Shown: piece by piece, positions 39,038 to 49,215 of the stretch | How the letters are laid out: each line of letters begins with the position of its first letter | Position numbering within the stretch: the first letter of the stretch is position 1 | The notes under the pieces: generated by a model | Seen by the model: the letters and a program-made list of their open reading frames with translations, nothing else | Told to the model about the DNA's origin: nothing | Databases searched by the model: none | Origin: Gammaproteobacteria bacterium | GTDB taxonomy: Bacteria; Pseudomonadota; Gammaproteobacteria; Pseudomonadales; Azotimanducaceae | NCBI GenBank assembly: GCA_026707945.1 | Contig: JAPOVV010000115.1 | Location: 434,001-498,000, forward strand | Direction of reading: 5' to 3' | DNA length: 64,000 nt | Made by a program: the position numbers and the translations under genes

Positions 39038-39718
39038 ATGATTCACGCGCAAGAACGTTGTTCGGAACAAAACTCTAAGGAACTTTCCGTGCTCGCGACG
39101 CTTGACCAATTCGTGCGGATTCCTCGAATCTTGCGATTGGACATTGCAGGACAACCGTTGAACTGGATTACCTGGCAGGAGGCAGTCTGTCTCTATGCGC
39201 GCGAACTGGTCGTATGGAGTCTAGGTGATTTGGCCCTTCGTATCTACGGTGGAATCTGTGCGGCCAGCGGTCAACGCAGCATGATCGATGTTCATAGCAT
39301 CATTGCCTGTAGTGGTCGAATCCACGCGGAATCGTATTCAGCTACCCCGCCGTTGAGCAATAGAGCCTTATTCGCTCGAGACCGGAATTTCTGCATGTAT
39401 TGCGGTATGAAATACAGTGATAGTCAGCTGACGCGTGACCATGTGGTACCGATTTCACGAGGCGGAACGGACGAATGGACCAACGTAGCGGCAGCGTGTC
39501 GCCGTTGCAATATTCATAAAGGCGATAGCCTTTTGCAAGAATGTGAGCTGGAACTGCTCGCGTTACCTTACGCACCGAATGTTGCTGAATATTTGGCTCT
39601 AACGAACAGTGGTCGCATACTAGGTGATCAGCTCAACTTCCTTGAGTCTCGCTTCAATACGATGTTGACGGAACGAAAGTCGTTTGGAGACGAGTTCGTC
39701 AATCCTCTGCCTAGATGA
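39038..39718 (+). CDS. HNH endonuclease domain protein
   Basis: About 226 residues. The C-terminal half holds the HNH motif: FCMYCGMKYSDSQLTRDHVVPISRGGTDEWTNVAAACRRCNIHKGD, written here as its two zinc pairs CMYC and CRRC around the DHVVP catalytic core. The N-terminal part (LDIAGQPLNWITWQEAVCLYARELVVW) is the usual partner domain in this widespread orphan family. A GTG at 39014 is an alternative start. Its 3' end overlaps the convergent M20 gene by 8 bases. No mobile element is attached. Cellular role unknown. Confidence 0.82.
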   Translation: MIHAQERCSEQNSKELSVLATLDQFVRIPRILRLDIAGQPLNWITWQEAVCLYARELVVWSLGDLALRIYGGICAASGQRSMIDVHSIIACSGRIHAESYSATPPLSNRALFARDRNFCMYCGMKYSDSQLTRDHVVPISRGGTDEWTNVAAACRRCNIHKGDSLLQECELELLALPYAPNVAEYLALTNSGRILGDQLNFLESRFNTMLTERKSFGDEFVNPLPR

Positions 39719-41123
39719 ATTCCTCGGCGTCCCCTAATAGGGATGCCATGCAGGCAGTGACGTTTTTTCCAGTCGGGATGTCGAGAAATTCGTTCGGCCC
39801 GTGAGCATTGGAGTGCGGTCCCAGTACGCCTGTTGCGACGAACTGGCAATCCGGGAACTTCCGCTCCAGCATACCTAGAAAAGGAATCGTACCTCCGCAA
39901 CCCATTAGGCGTAGTGGTTTGCCGAAGAATTCGTTCGATGCGCGTTCGAGCGCGCTCGTTAGAGACGGTGAGAGTGGTTTAGCGAACCAGCCCGTTTCCG
40001 CCGCGTCAACGTCAAATGTCACCGACGCATCGCAAGGCGGTTCTGATTCCAGAGCATCCGTGACTGCGTCAGCAGCACGCGATGCGTCGACGTTTGGCGG
40101 GAGCCGGAATACCAATTTAGCGCTCGTGCTCGGACGTAAGGTATTCCCTGCGTGAGCAGGCTCGGGCGCGCCGCCTAACCCAACGGTTGCAAGTGACGGT
40201 CCCCATGTGTTTCGCACGATGAGATTGGCGATGTCGTTTGAATCGGGCCGTGTTTGGTCATGCCATGGGTATCGATCGATGACGGTCGTCCCTAGTGTTT
40301 CTGCAGCCGACGCAGCTTCAGCCCCGACGTAATCTGGGATCGTTCCGTGAAGGGCGTCCATGAGTCGACCGGTTCGTGCATCCTCGATGTGGTTCAGTTG
40401 TGCGCGAAGGACACGGAAGCTCGAAGGTACAACCCCGCCTGCTGCGCCGGAGTGAATACCCTCGGTAAGTACGTTCACGTGAAGCGTTCCGCTGACAAGA
40501 CCTCGAAGTGATGTTGTCAACCACAGCTGATCGTAGTTTCCACACTCGGCATCGAGGCAGATCAGTAAATCTGGCTCACCTATGACATCTCGGAGTTCGT
40601 CGATATAGAAAGGTAAGTCGAAGCTCCCGCTCTCTTCGCACCCTTCGATGAGCACGCAGCATCGAGGGTGACCTAAATCTTGGTCGTCAAGCGCGCTTAT
40701 GGCCGCAAGTGTTGCAAAAATTGCATAGCCGTCGTCCGCGCCACCTCGTCCGTACAGCCGGTTATCGCGTATTACCGGTTTCCAAGGACCTAATTCTTCT
40801 TCCCAGCCTATGAATTCTGGTTGCTTATCGTAGTGTCCATAACAAAGCACGTTGCCGGAGCAACCATGAGTAGCAGGGATGTCGAGAAGGAGAACAGGTG
40901 TCCGTCCTGGCAGTTGGAAAATCCTTGCATCGACATTTTTAACCGGAATGCGGGGGACAGCGGCGAGTAACAATTCTGCGGCGGCTTGCATATACCCGTT
41001 ACTTTCCCAATCGCTATCAAATGCTGGCGACTTATTTGGAATTTTTATGTACTCTACGAGCGTCGGAACGATCTCGTCGTCCCAAAGCGCGTCAACATAA
41101 TGACGAATCTTCGCGTTACTCAA
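39711..41123 (-). CDS. M20 family metallopeptidase (dipeptidase-like)
   Basis: A zinc exopeptidase of 470 residues. Metal and catalytic positions are visible in CYGHYDKQPE, RGGADDGYAIF, GCEESGS, LDAECGNYD and the C-terminal NAHGPNEF. The insert between them is the M20 dimerisation domain (HSGAAGGVVPSSF). It fits the M20 dipeptidase/carnosinase-like branch with a cytoplasmic location. The start is TTG inside the btuB-like gene's stop (TTGA), so it is the last gene of that operon. Confidence 0.87.
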   Translation of the reverse strand: MSNAKIRHYVDALWDDEIVPTLVEYIKIPNKSPAFDSDWESNGYMQAAAELLLAAVPRIPVKNVDARIFQLPGRTPVLLLDIPATHGCSGNVLCYGHYDKQPEFIGWEEELGPWKPVIRDNRLYGRGGADDGYAIFATLAAISALDDQDLGHPRCCVLIEGCEESGSFDLPFYIDELRDVIGEPDLLICLDAECGNYDQLWLTTSLRGLVSGTLHVNVLTEGIHSGAAGGVVPSSFRVLRAQLNHIEDARTGRLMDALHGTIPDYVGAEAASAAETLGTTVIDRYPWHDQTRPDSNDIANLIVRNTWGPSLATVGLGGAPEPAHAGNTLRPSTSAKLVFRLPPNVDASRAADAVTDALESEPPCDASVTFDVDAAETGWFAKPLSPSLTSALERASNEFFGKPLRLMGCGGTIPFLGMLERKFPDCQFVATGVLGPHSNAHGPNEFLDIPTGKNVTACMASLLGDAEEFI

Positions 41124-42982
41124 AATGCGGCTCGCATGCCGACATTGAATGTCCGCCCTGGTGTCCGGAATCCGTAAACATGTTCATATTCGGTGTCCAA
41201 TAGATTGTCGACCATCCCATGTAGCATGAGCTTGGACGTGATGTCGTATTCGAGAGCTACCGTTGCGAGAACATGATCGTTCAACGTCACAACCGTCGCA
41301 GGAAATGTAGAAAAGTCTCGGTCTAGTTGCTCACCGACATAATGAATGGTGCTCCGGGATCTCATTCGGTCACTGAAGGTATAGTGAATGCCTAAATTCG
41401 CGAGATGCTTAGGACGACGAATCTCCAATTCTTTGTCTTCTTCGCTCTTGACGTATGCGTAATTCGTCTCTATTTTCAAATTATCAAATGTTCGCGAATA
41501 CCGGATTTCTCCCCCGCGGCGTCGACTCTCGGATTCTAGGTTTGCAGCCGTAAACTGGTTTGTTTCTGCGTTGAACGAAAATCCATTAATCTCGTCCTCC
41601 AACGCGCTTGAATACAGAGCAATTTTCAAAGAGTGACCCTCTGGTTCGTACTGAACAGCCACTTGGTGCTGAAGCGCACGTTCAGGTTGTATGTCTGGGT
41701 TTCCGAGAAAAGTGTCAGGCGTGAAACCGAATCGTTCGATGAATGTCGGGTTCTTAATCCCTACGCCTAAGGAATACGACCAACGAAACGCATCGCTACG
41801 TAGCAGGACACTGGTCTGCCAAGCGGTCGAATCGCCAAATTCACTGTTTTGTTCACGCCGAAGTGATGCGTGCCATTGGAATCGATCGGAAGAAACAAGA
41901 TATTCCCCAGCGAGACCGGTTGCCGCCATCAATTCGACGTAGTTAGGATCGCCAAAAAAACTCGGCGAGCCTCGTTGTTCGAAATCCTCCGCCGTGTGGT
42001 CGATTAGGACGCTCATTTCCTGCGATGGCGTCAGAGAAAAGCTGCCTTCGAGCGATAGGCGCGTCAGATCGCCGTCGGATGAGTTTGTTTCGTTGCCTTC
42101 ACTGAAGTTCCTAAGCACAGAGCGCGTAATACTGCCGTTTGCGGATAGTTGGAAATCTACCCTGGGCTGCCAGCTGAGTCGCTGAGCAAGTATTTGATCA
42201 CTGAGGTCCAGACGTCGGTCGCCATCGCGGGGGATAGGATCGTATTCCGATGAGCTACGCGTAGTTCGCAAAAAACCACTAGCTTGAAAGTTGGTGCCTA
42301 CCTTCTGGTAGCTGGCGTGCATCGAATCTTGGCGGAAGCCGTCTCGTTCATCCCCTTCGTACGAGACATTGGTGCCATCGGTCCCTAACGTGCTGTAATG
42401 AAGTGCGAGCGGTACGCCTGCGACGCTCGCACCAAGATTGGTACCCAGAAACCATGCTTGATTGGAACCGCGATCCACGTAGAGTCGATTTGATGGGGTT
42501 GGGTTTGTCGACAGATTGACGATCCCTGCGAGGGCATCTGAACCCCATACCGCACTCCGAGGTCCATTGAGCGCGTCGATGCGCGATACTCCAGTCGGTG
42601 CGACGACGGAGAGGTTCAGATTGACTGTTGAGGGGTTTCCGAGCGGTACACCATCCATTAGTACCTTTACATGGTCGGCTTCCGCCCCTCGAACTCTTAT
42701 CTGGGTCAGCGAACCTACGTTACCAGACTGGGAGACCGCCATACTCGTTAGTGATTGCATCGCCGAGGTTAAGGTCTGCGGCGTCTGATCGCTAAGGTCA
42801 ATCGACTCGAGACCTATTAGGTCGGCGTTGAGTCGGCTACCTAAGACAGTCACCTCCTCGATTTGATCTTTCTTCTCTTCCACGATTGGGGTAAGTGGCT
42901 CGTCTTCGGTGTCTTCGGCATATGCGAAAGAACTTAAACTGACGATAGACAGAGCGCTCACGATTTGTACAACAGTGCGCAT
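41120..42982 (-). CDS. btuB: TonB-dependent receptor, BtuB-like
   Basis: Outer-membrane beta-barrel of 620 residues. A signal peptide ends in FAYAED, followed by a TonB box (EEVTVLG) and the plug domain with IRVRGAEADHVKVLMDGVPLGN and NGPRSAVWGSDALAGIVNLST, close in wording to E. coli BtuB. The barrel ends VGMRAAF with C-terminal Phe. It is preceded by a BtuF-like gene and a DUF6580 gene, which supports vitamin B12 as substrate; no cobalamin riboswitch is visible upstream, where only 42 bases separate the genes. AGAGG sits 8 bases before the ATG. Confidence 0.85.
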   Translation of the reverse strand: MRTVVQIVSALSIVSLSSFAYAEDTEDEPLTPIVEEKKDQIEEVTVLGSRLNADLIGLESIDLSDQTPQTLTSAMQSLTSMAVSQSGNVGSLTQIRVRGAEADHVKVLMDGVPLGNPSTVNLNLSVVAPTGVSRIDALNGPRSAVWGSDALAGIVNLSTNPTPSNRLYVDRGSNQAWFLGTNLGASVAGVPLALHYSTLGTDGTNVSYEGDERDGFRQDSMHASYQKVGTNFQASGFLRTTRSSSEYDPIPRDGDRRLDLSDQILAQRLSWQPRVDFQLSANGSITRSVLRNFSEGNETNSSDGDLTRLSLEGSFSLTPSQEMSVLIDHTAEDFEQRGSPSFFGDPNYVELMAATGLAGEYLVSSDRFQWHASLRREQNSEFGDSTAWQTSVLLRSDAFRWSYSLGVGIKNPTFIERFGFTPDTFLGNPDIQPERALQHQVAVQYEPEGHSLKIALYSSALEDEINGFSFNAETNQFTAANLESESRRRGGEIRYSRTFDNLKIETNYAYVKSEEDKELEIRRPKHLANLGIHYTFSDRMRSRSTIHYVGEQLDRDFSTFPATVVTLNDHVLATVALEYDITSKLMLHGMVDNLLDTEYEHVYGFRTPGRTFNVGMRAAF

Positions 42983-43024
42983 AGAAAAACCTCTGAATTG
43001 AGTTCGGGGATGTAGAACCAGTGG

Positions 43025-43969
43025 CTAACAGCCACCGGCCGTTTGAACGTGGGTTAGTTGCTTGTAAGCCCGATCTTCGTGGCCGAAGCTACAGAGTTGG
43101 GGGTGAAGGATCTCGGCGGCGATTTCAGCAGATTCGACGACGCGTGGGCTTGGTCGATTGAAGAAGTAGTTCCCGTCAACAAGATACACACGGTTACCGC
43201 GGACAGCGGGCAAGTTCTGCCACAACGACTTTGTTGTGAGGGGAGCCAATTCCTTTAAGGTACGATCGACATTGAATCCGCAAGGCATGATCAAGATGTA
43301 GTCTGGATCACTTTCAACGAGATCCATGAAGTCGAAGTAACCTGAGTGCAATCCGGCTTGTCCTTGAGTCGTCTGACCTCCTGCAATCGTGATGAGTTCG
43401 GGTACCCAGTTGGCAGCGTACATCAAGGGATGAATCCATTCGATACACGCGACCGTGGGTGTGGCATCCCGTAACGCAGTCTTTTCTGCAATCGCCACGA
43501 GACGTTTTTTTAGTCTCTCAACTAAGGCATGTCCGTGCTTCGACACATTGCCGACATCGGCTACGCTCTGTATATCACACCAAATATCCGTTAGGGTCAT
43601 AGGTTCAAGCGCGGTCACGGCTGGTGCCGATTGCAGGTGCGCGAGTGCGCGGTTCACTTCGTCTAACGTCACCGCGCAAACGTCACACTGAGTCTGAGTC
43701 AAAATGTGGGTTGGCGACAGCTCGTTGAGCAGTACGTAGTCCACCTGATAGATCGAAAGCGCATCTCTCACCATTGATCGAACCTGCTGATCGATCTCGT
43801 TACTGGTGGCGTCTTTGTCAACTTTCGACGAGGAACACGACGGTAGCGCCAAGACCGAATTCGGGTAATCGCACTCGTGCGACCTTCCAACGAGATACGC
43901 CTGCAAGCCAAGGGCGGCGACGATTTCAGTCGCACTTGCAATCAACGAGACAATCCGAATCTCAGGCAT
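43025..43969 (-). CDS. BtuF-like cobalamin-binding protein
   Basis: A 314-residue type III periplasmic-binding-protein fold. It begins RIVSLIASATEIVAALGLQAYLVGRSHECDYP and contains TQTQCDVCAVTLDEV, TVACIEWIHPLMYAANWVPELITIAGG and NRVYLVDGNYFFNRPSPRVV, as in proteins annotated cobalamin-binding. It lacks a signal peptide, so it may stay in the cytoplasm or be released by another route. It lies between the DUF6580 gene and the btuB-like gene (gap 42 bases). Role in corrinoid uptake or handling is inferred from neighbours. Confidence 0.8.
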   Translation of the reverse strand: MPEIRIVSLIASATEIVAALGLQAYLVGRSHECDYPNSVLALPSCSSSKVDKDATSNEIDQQVRSMVRDALSIYQVDYVLLNELSPTHILTQTQCDVCAVTLDEVNRALAHLQSAPAVTALEPMTLTDIWCDIQSVADVGNVSKHGHALVERLKKRLVAIAEKTALRDATPTVACIEWIHPLMYAANWVPELITIAGGQTTQGQAGLHSGYFDFMDLVESDPDYILIMPCGFNVDRTLKELAPLTTKSLWQNLPAVRGNRVYLVDGNYFFNRPSPRVVESAEIAAEILHPQLCSFGHEDRAYKQLTHVQTAGGC

Positions 43970-43973
43970 CGGT

Positions 43974-44558
43974 TTAGGTAGTTTGGAGCTGAGATCGAGC
44001 GACTGGTTTGAGAGTTACTTTGCTGAAGAGAATTGGTAGGAAAACCACCATACTGAGCAGCGTGTGACGGAAGAATGGGATCGCTAAGGTGTAGCACTCG
44101 ACTAATCCTTCCCAGGTGAGGGGATACCACATGAACCAGCTGCCTAAATTCGATACGATGAAGAACGAGATCGCGCCAGCTAAGCCGGTTCCGGTGATTC
44201 GCCAGATTGTCCGCCTATGACGCAACAACAAACCCCACAGGGTCACGAAAATCACTGCTAGGTAGACGATTGGCTGCGTCGGATAGAACGCCCATTCCGC
44301 CTGACCGGTGATCAACCAGATACCCACGTCACCGAGGAAGTAGATCGCCAGTGGAATGACGTACACCAGCGAACGTGATTGGTAGCACGCTGCGCCAAAA
44401 ATACATAGAGGTAAGATCGGGGAGATGTTCCAGGGGTAGATTGCCGAGCTTGAGGGGTCGATCGGTACCCCGAGGGTATACAGAATGTATGGGACTAATC
44501 GAAAGAGAAGCGCGACCCCTGCGAGCGTGAGCATCGAGGAAATTCGAATATTCGCCAT
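43974..44558 (-). CDS. DUF6580-family membrane protein, possible corrinoid transporter
   Basis: About 194 residues with five to six hydrophobic helices. The family pattern NLGSWFMWYPLTWEGLVECYTLAIPFF is clear. It sits 4 bases upstream of the BtuF-like gene and heads a set ending in the BtuB-like receptor, with no btuC or btuD near, so it is a candidate for the inner-membrane step. Cys52 and Cys58 (PLCIFGAACYQ) are near a helix edge. The ORF extends to 44627, but the ATG at 44558, with TAAAGG upstream, is preferred; the longer form would overlap cysS. Confidence 0.65.
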   Translation of the reverse strand: MANIRISSMLTLAGVALLFRLVPYILYTLGVPIDPSSSAIYPWNISPILPLCIFGAACYQSRSLVYVIPLAIYFLGDVGIWLITGQAEWAFYPTQPIVYLAVIFVTLWGLLLRHRRTIWRITGTGLAGAISFFIVSNLGSWFMWYPLTWEGLVECYTLAIPFFRHTLLSMVVFLPILFSKVTLKPVARSQLQTT

Positions 44559-44587
44559 TGCTGTACCTTTAGAGATTTGGTTTGTTT

Positions 44588-46012
44588 TCAGCGTGTTTCG
44601 GAAACCGTTTTTTTTACGACCTTCCAAATCGTCCCGTTACGCGTATCCTCGATTGCAATGCCGTTTGCTAGAAGTTCTGTACGAATCTCGTCAGCGCGGT
44701 GGTATTGCTTCGTCGCTTTTGCCTGAGCACGTTCCTCGATTAGACGGTCTATTTCCAGTTCGGTCAAGTTCGCGTCTTGCGTAAAGAACTCAGCAACACT
44801 TCGCGTGAGGAGTCCTAGTAGCCAGCCGCCACCGAGCAACTTGTCTCGTAACGAACTCGCTTCCGACGAATCCGTACTGATATTCAGTCTAGAGGCGAGC
44901 TCGTGCATACCCGCTAATGCTCGTGGCGTATTGAGATCGTCGCAGAGTGGTCCGAGAATTTCTTCTGGGAGATCTGCAGACCTGATTTGAGCGTAAGCGT
45001 CACTCGTAGATGACTCACCGGCTATGCGTTCGGCGTTTCGCAATGCTTGGTAAAGTGAAGTCAGGCTTCGGTCCGACTGCGCGATCAACTCGTCGTCCCA
45101 CTTCAGACTTTGTCGGTAATGACCTGACAGAATCGCGTAACGCAACGTTTCGCCGGCATGATCTTCTAGCAGCTCTTGCACCGTCTGAATATTGCCAAGA
45201 CTCTTCGACATCTTTTGAGCGCCGAGATTGAGCATACCGTTGTGCATCCAGTACTTCACATAGTCCGGGTTATCGTTAAAGCAACCACTCTGAGCCATTT
45301 CGTTTTCGTGATGAGGAAACGCAAGGTCCGTGCCTCCACCATGGATGTCTATTTCGTTACCGAGGTGCTCACGAATCATCGCCGAGCACTCAATGTGCCA
45401 GCCTGGTCGGCCACGTCCCCAAGGACTTTCCCAACCTGGTAGTTCTGACGATGAAGGTTTCCAAAGCACGAAATCTTTTGGATCCTTCTTGTAAGGCGCG
45501 ACTTCAATACGAGCGCCATCGATTAGATCTTCGAGGGATTTGTTGGTTAACGACCCATAGTTTGGATCGCTTGGTACGTAGAACAACACATGTCCTTCCG
45601 CTTCGTAGGCATGACCTTGTTGGATAAGTGATGAGATCATCGTGACGATCTCATTTATGTGACCGGTCGCTTTCGGCTCTACATCCGGAAGTAACACACC
45701 GAGCGCTTCAAAATCTTCGTGCATGGCATCCGTGCAGTCACGTGTCAACTCATCGATAGGAATACGCAGTTCGAGTGCACGAGCGTTGATCTTGTCGTCG
45801 ATGTCGGTCACGTTTCGCACGTAGGTTACGTTTTTGAAGACTGCGCGTAAAACGCGTACGAATACGTCGAATACGACTGCCGAAAGGCCATTGCCGATGT
45901 GGATGCGGTCATATACCGTCGGACCACACACGTAGATCTTCACATGGTCTGCGTTAAGCGGTTCAAAACGCCGTTTCGTACGTCGCTTAGTGTCGTAGAT
46001 ATGGATATCCAT
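44588..46012 (-). CDS. cysS: Cysteinyl-tRNA synthetase
   Basis: Charges tRNA-Cys. A 474-residue class I synthetase with HIGH-like HIGNG (in [16 protein letters not shown], whose Cys binds zinc), GWHIECSAM and [15 protein letters not shown] for the remaining zinc ligands, and KMSKSLGN. The C-terminal [23 protein letters not shown] is conserved. The window also holds the matching tRNA-Cys near 31 kb. Confidence 0.97.
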   Translation of the reverse strand: MDIHIYDTKRRTKRRFEPLNADHVKIYVCGPTVYDRIHIGNGLSAVVFDVFVRVLRAVFKNVTYVRNVTDIDDKINARALELRIPIDELTRDCTDAMHEDFEALGVLLPDVEPKATGHINEIVTMISSLIQQGHAYEAEGHVLFYVPSDPNYGSLTNKSLEDLIDGARIEVAPYKKDPKDFVLWKPSSSELPGWESPWGRGRPGWHIECSAMIREHLGNEIDIHGGGTDLAFPHHENEMAQSGCFNDNPDYVKYWMHNGMLNLGAQKMSKSLGNIQTVQELLEDHAGETLRYAILSGHYRQSLKWDDELIAQSDRSLTSLYQALRNAERIAGESSTSDAYAQIRSADLPEEILGPLCDDLNTPRALAGMHELASRLNISTDSSEASSLRDKLLGGGWLLGLLTRSVAEFFTQDANLTELEIDRLIEERAQAKATKQYHRADEIRTELLANGIAIEDTRNGTIWKVVKKTVSETR

Positions 46013-46049
46013 CGTTGGTGGAATCTAACTCAACTGAATCTGAATTTGG

Positions 46050-47411
46050 TTATCGATTGAACGACTGCTCGAGGTAGCGATAGGTTGCGCGTAGTCCCAT
46101 CGCTTCACCACCAATTGGATGAGCTGGTCGGGACTTTGAATTGAACGCATTGATGTCGTAATGCACCCAACGCGTCTCGTCAACGAATGCTTCAAGAAAG
46201 AGCGCAGCGACAATCGCGCCGGCTTCGGAAAAATTGGCGATGTTGCAAAGGTCTGCGACGGGGCTGCGTAGTCCGGGGCGGTAGCCTTTGTAAAGAGGCA
46301 ATCGGCAGACTGGGTCATCGAGCTGTTTCGCAGCTTCCTCGATACCGGCAGCCACTGCGTCATCATTCGAGAACATTGCTGAAATTTCGGTTCCAACGGC
46401 ACTTCGAGCGGCACCGGTAAGGGTTGCAAAGTCGATCATGAGTTCCGGCGCATCTTCACTTGCCAACGCTAGTGCATCGCAAAGGATCAGGCGGCCTTCA
46501 GCATCTGTATTGCCGATCTCGACGGTTAGTCCTTTGTACGTGCGGATGACGTCGCCGGGTCGATATGCATTGCCGGACACGGCGTTTTCGACAGCGGGAA
46601 TGAGTAAGCGCAGGCGAACGGGTAGCTGACGCCTCATGACGAGATCCGCTAGTCCTAACGCCGTTGCCGCACCGCCCATGTCCTTCTTCATACTACGCAT
46701 ACCGGCGACTGTCTTCAGATTTAGCCCACCGGAATCGAAGCAGACTCCTTTACCGAGGATCGTGAGTTTGGGATCATCCTCGTCGCCCCAAGTTAAATCC
46801 ATGAGGCGTGGTTCGGAAGCGCTTGCTTGCCCTACCGTATAGATCGTCCGAAACCCCTGTTTGAGAAGGGCTTTATCGAGCACGACGTTCAAATCCGCGT
46901 TGTGTCGAGTCGCCACCCGACGAACGGCTGCCTCAAGGTGATGTGGGAGCATGTCTGATGCAGGTGTATTTATGAGGTCTCGCACGAGTGCGATTGCGTC
47001 GACTTCATCCTGAACGGACCGATGTGACGAATCCAAATGCAGGACGCGCGGATGGTGCTCGTCGTTGGGACGGTAAGTCGTAAACCGATAAGAACCTAGT
47101 CCCCACCCGAGTGCCAATTCGTAGACGTCGGCGTCTGGTAGATTGACTAGAGCAAATGCGCCGTGAGGGAGTGTATTTGGCAAAGCGCCAAGACTCTTAT
47201 GGTTCGGCTCACGGCCAGTACCAGCGACAACACGCACTAAGTGACCTGATTCGTCCGTTATTTCGACGTGATGATTGGCAGCCGCATTGAACTCCGCACG
47301 CGTCACGAGGTTGTGTACCTTCTCGGATTGCTGTGCTAACCAGTTGCTGAAATCCTCTTTCGCGACGAGCTCGATAGGTGTCGCGTCTGCGTTGTTCTCA
47401 AAACTCAGCAT
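46050..47411 (-). CDS. Leucyl aminopeptidase family (M17) peptidase
   Basis: A cytosolic metallo-aminopeptidase of 453 residues. The M17 core shows [30 protein letters not shown] (catalytic Lys, Asp and metal ligands) and the signature [15 protein letters not shown]. The N-terminal domain is shorter than in PepA. The frame extends to 47525 through lipA, but the ATG at 47411 overlaps the lipA stop and is the likely start. It is translationally coupled to lipA. Confidence 0.88.
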   Translation of the reverse strand: MLSFENNADATPIELVAKEDFSNWLAQQSEKVHNLVTRAEFNAAANHHVEITDESGHLVRVVAGTGREPNHKSLGALPNTLPHGAFALVNLPDADVYELALGWGLGSYRFTTYRPNDEHHPRVLHLDSSHRSVQDEVDAIALVRDLINTPASDMLPHHLEAAVRRVATRHNADLNVVLDKALLKQGFRTIYTVGQASASEPRLMDLTWGDEDDPKLTILGKGVCFDSGGLNLKTVAGMRSMKKDMGGAATALGLADLVMRRQLPVRLRLLIPAVENAVSGNAYRPGDVIRTYKGLTVEIGNTDAEGRLILCDALALASEDAPELMIDFATLTGAARSAVGTEISAMFSNDDAVAAGIEEAAKQLDDPVCRLPLYKGYRPGLRSPVADLCNIANFSEAGAIVAALFLEAFVDETRWVHYDINAFNSKSRPAHPIGGEAMGLRATYRYLEQSFNR

Positions 47412-48442
47412 GGTGGTGTTCCAGTATTTGCACTTTGCGCCTGCTTCACCAATTGATCCGCACGATAACTCGATCGAACGAGGGGACCGGACGACACTTC
47501 TCGGAAACCGTATTCCAAACCCCACTCACGATACGTGTCGAACTCACTCGGCGTGACCCATCGTTCGACCGTTAGATGGTTTTTGGTTGGGCGAAGATAT
47601 TGTCCTAGCGTTAGAAGGTCGACATCCTTCTCGCGTAAGTCGATCATCGTCTGACGCAGTTCGCTCTCGGTTTCTCCTAAGCCCAGCATAAGACCGCTCT
47701 TAGTGAGCTTGGCTCCTGCACGTTTCGCCGTTGCGAGTACTTGAAGAGACTGATCGTAGTTTGCGCGGGGATCCCGTACACTTGGAGTTAGGCGTCGAAC
47801 CGTTTCGATGTTGTGGGCGAAGACGTCAAGTTCGCTGTCGACCACAACGGTAATGGACTCTTCGTCACCTTGAAAATCGGGCGTGAGTGCTTCGACCATC
47901 GTGGTTTTGTTCATCGCTCGAATTGAGCGTACGCAATCGGCGTAATGCAACGCACCGCCTAAGGGTAGATCGTCTCGATCGACCGAAGTCAGAACCACGT
48001 ATTGCAGCTTCATCAAGCGAACCGCATTCGCTGCTGCCGTCGGCTCATCAGCGTCAAGCCAACCTTGGGGATTGCCCGTGTCTACCGCACAGAACCGGCA
48101 AGCGCGTGTGCACACGTCTCCCATGAGCATCAAGGTAGCCGTGCCGTGACTCCAGCACTCGCCGATGTTTGGGCAATGAGATTCTTCACATACCGTCGCA
48201 AGACGATTCGTCCTGACGATTTCCTGAACATGATTGAAGCGTCGTCCTGCTGGTAGACGTACGCGAATCCATTTTGGTTTACGGTCACGCGTCAAATCAA
48301 CAATCGGGAGAAGCTTCGACGTCCGTTTGATACCGTCCTTGATCGCGCTATGCCCATGTTGGTGCTGGTACTTTGTGCCACTTCGCACCGCGTTGGGAGG
48401 GTTTGCGTCGATTTTTGAATCGACAATCGATCGACCGGACAT
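47405..48442 (-). CDS. lipA: Lipoyl synthase
   Basis: Radical-SAM enzyme that inserts two sulfurs into octanoyl groups on lipoyl-dependent enzymes. The auxiliary cluster motif [12 protein letters not shown] and the radical-SAM CTRACRFC are both present, followed by [10 protein letters not shown] and [22 protein letters not shown]. 345 residues. The first ~45 residues are an extra, Lys/Arg-rich N-terminus. Its products would be needed by the 2-oxoacid dehydrogenase encoded near 62 kb. No lipB in the window. Confidence 0.95.
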   Translation of the reverse strand: MSGRSIVDSKIDANPPNAVRSGTKYQHQHGHSAIKDGIKRTSKLLPIVDLTRDRKPKWIRVRLPAGRRFNHVQEIVRTNRLATVCEESHCPNIGECWSHGTATLMLMGDVCTRACRFCAVDTGNPQGWLDADEPTAAANAVRLMKLQYVVLTSVDRDDLPLGGALHYADCVRSIRAMNKTTMVEALTPDFQGDEESITVVVDSELDVFAHNIETVRRLTPSVRDPRANYDQSLQVLATAKRAGAKLTKSGLMLGLGETESELRQTMIDLREKDVDLLTLGQYLRPTKNHLTVERWVTPSEFDTYREWGLEYGFREVSSGPLVRSSYRADQLVKQAQSANTGTPPC

Positions 48443-48473
48443 TTCGAAATACGTTAGTTCTATTTGCGAGTTC

Positions 48474-48923
48474 TTAAGGCAATGTAACTTCGGTGATGGC
48501 GACTTCGTGGAGGATGGCTCTCAGCGTGTCCTCGGGATGTGGACTACGACGGCTCGGTTTGAGTCCGTGATACACAGCATCGCCAGGGAATCTAGCGAGA
48601 TACGCTCTAAAGATCCGTAATTTGGCGTCGTCAACTGTTTCTAATACCGTCGCCCGACATTTAAGTTCATTGCCTCTTATCCTAACCGAAACGTCTGCTC
48701 CTCCGCGTAGATTTTTCCACCAGTTGGCTTGAGGCGAACTAAACAGTCTGACGGTGCTGCCCTCTCTCAGATAACGTACCGGTGTTGTAAAGGTACGCCC
48801 AGATTTCCGTCCTTTAAACGTAATCAACAGAATGTGCGAGCTAACAACGAAATGCAGAGGTGAACGCAACAGCAGCTTCATCGCGAAGTTGATGAAAGGA
48901 AAGAAAGCGTCAGGGATTCGCAT
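48474..48923 (-). CDS. Nitroreductase/deazaflavin-type split-barrel protein (DUF385-like)
   Basis: A 149-residue protein. [33 protein letters not shown], with [17 protein letters not shown], is the pattern of the F420/flavin-dependent nitroreductase (Ddn/DUF385) family. Whether it uses F420, FMN or heme cannot be read from the sequence. It follows lipA by 31 bases in the opposite order of transcription (upstream of lipA on the minus strand). Confidence 0.65.
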   Translation of the reverse strand: MRIPDAFFPFINFAMKLLLRSPLHFVVSSHILLITFKGRKSGRTFTTPVRYLREGSTVRLFSSPQANWWKNLRGGADVSVRIRGNELKCRATVLETVDDAKLRIFRAYLARFPGDAVYHGLKPSRRSPHPEDTLRAILHEVAITEVTLP

Positions 48924-49215
48924 TGGGGATTTTCAATTTAGCAACACAAGGCTAACGTGCAAGAGCATGTCCTACGAGTCAGGTGAATTTTGCGAAAACA
49001 TCGACCTCAAATGACACCCTCTACGGTTCGGTATTTTGCAGTGAAACGCCTTCCAAGAATCCAGTTCAAAGGTTAGTGTCAGGTATTAGGAATCCGTTAA
49101 TTCTCCGAAAATCGAGCGCGTTTAGATTCGATTGAACACATAGACAGCAATAGACAGCCTCCGCACTTACTTTGAATTTTGGTGGCGGAGTCAACAGTCA
49201 TAAGAAAGTGCAGTT
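48924..49215. other. Gene-poor stretch with repeats before the RES toxin-antitoxin pair
   Basis: No gene is seen in these 292 bases. A ten-base tandem repeat (ATAGACAGCA, then ATAGACAGCC) lies at 49140-49159. CTCCGC (49159-49164) and GCGGAG (49185-49190) form an inverted pair, and TGGTGGCGGAG at 49180-49190 is the complement of a tRNA-Ser-like 3' end (CTCCGCCACCA). The mix looks like the edge of an integrated element. Confidence 0.35.
49140..49159 (+). repeat. Tandem repeat, two copies of ATAGACAGC(A/C)
   Basis: ATAGACAGCA is directly followed by ATAGACAGCC, about 55 bases upstream of the small ORF and near the tRNA-like fragment. Origin unknown; it could be a core-site or arm-site repeat of an integrase. 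Confidence 0.5.

Noticed and set aside
42983-43024. Cobalamin riboswitch in front of the BtuB-like gene
   Set aside because: Only 42 bases separate it from the upstream gene and no B12 box was found.
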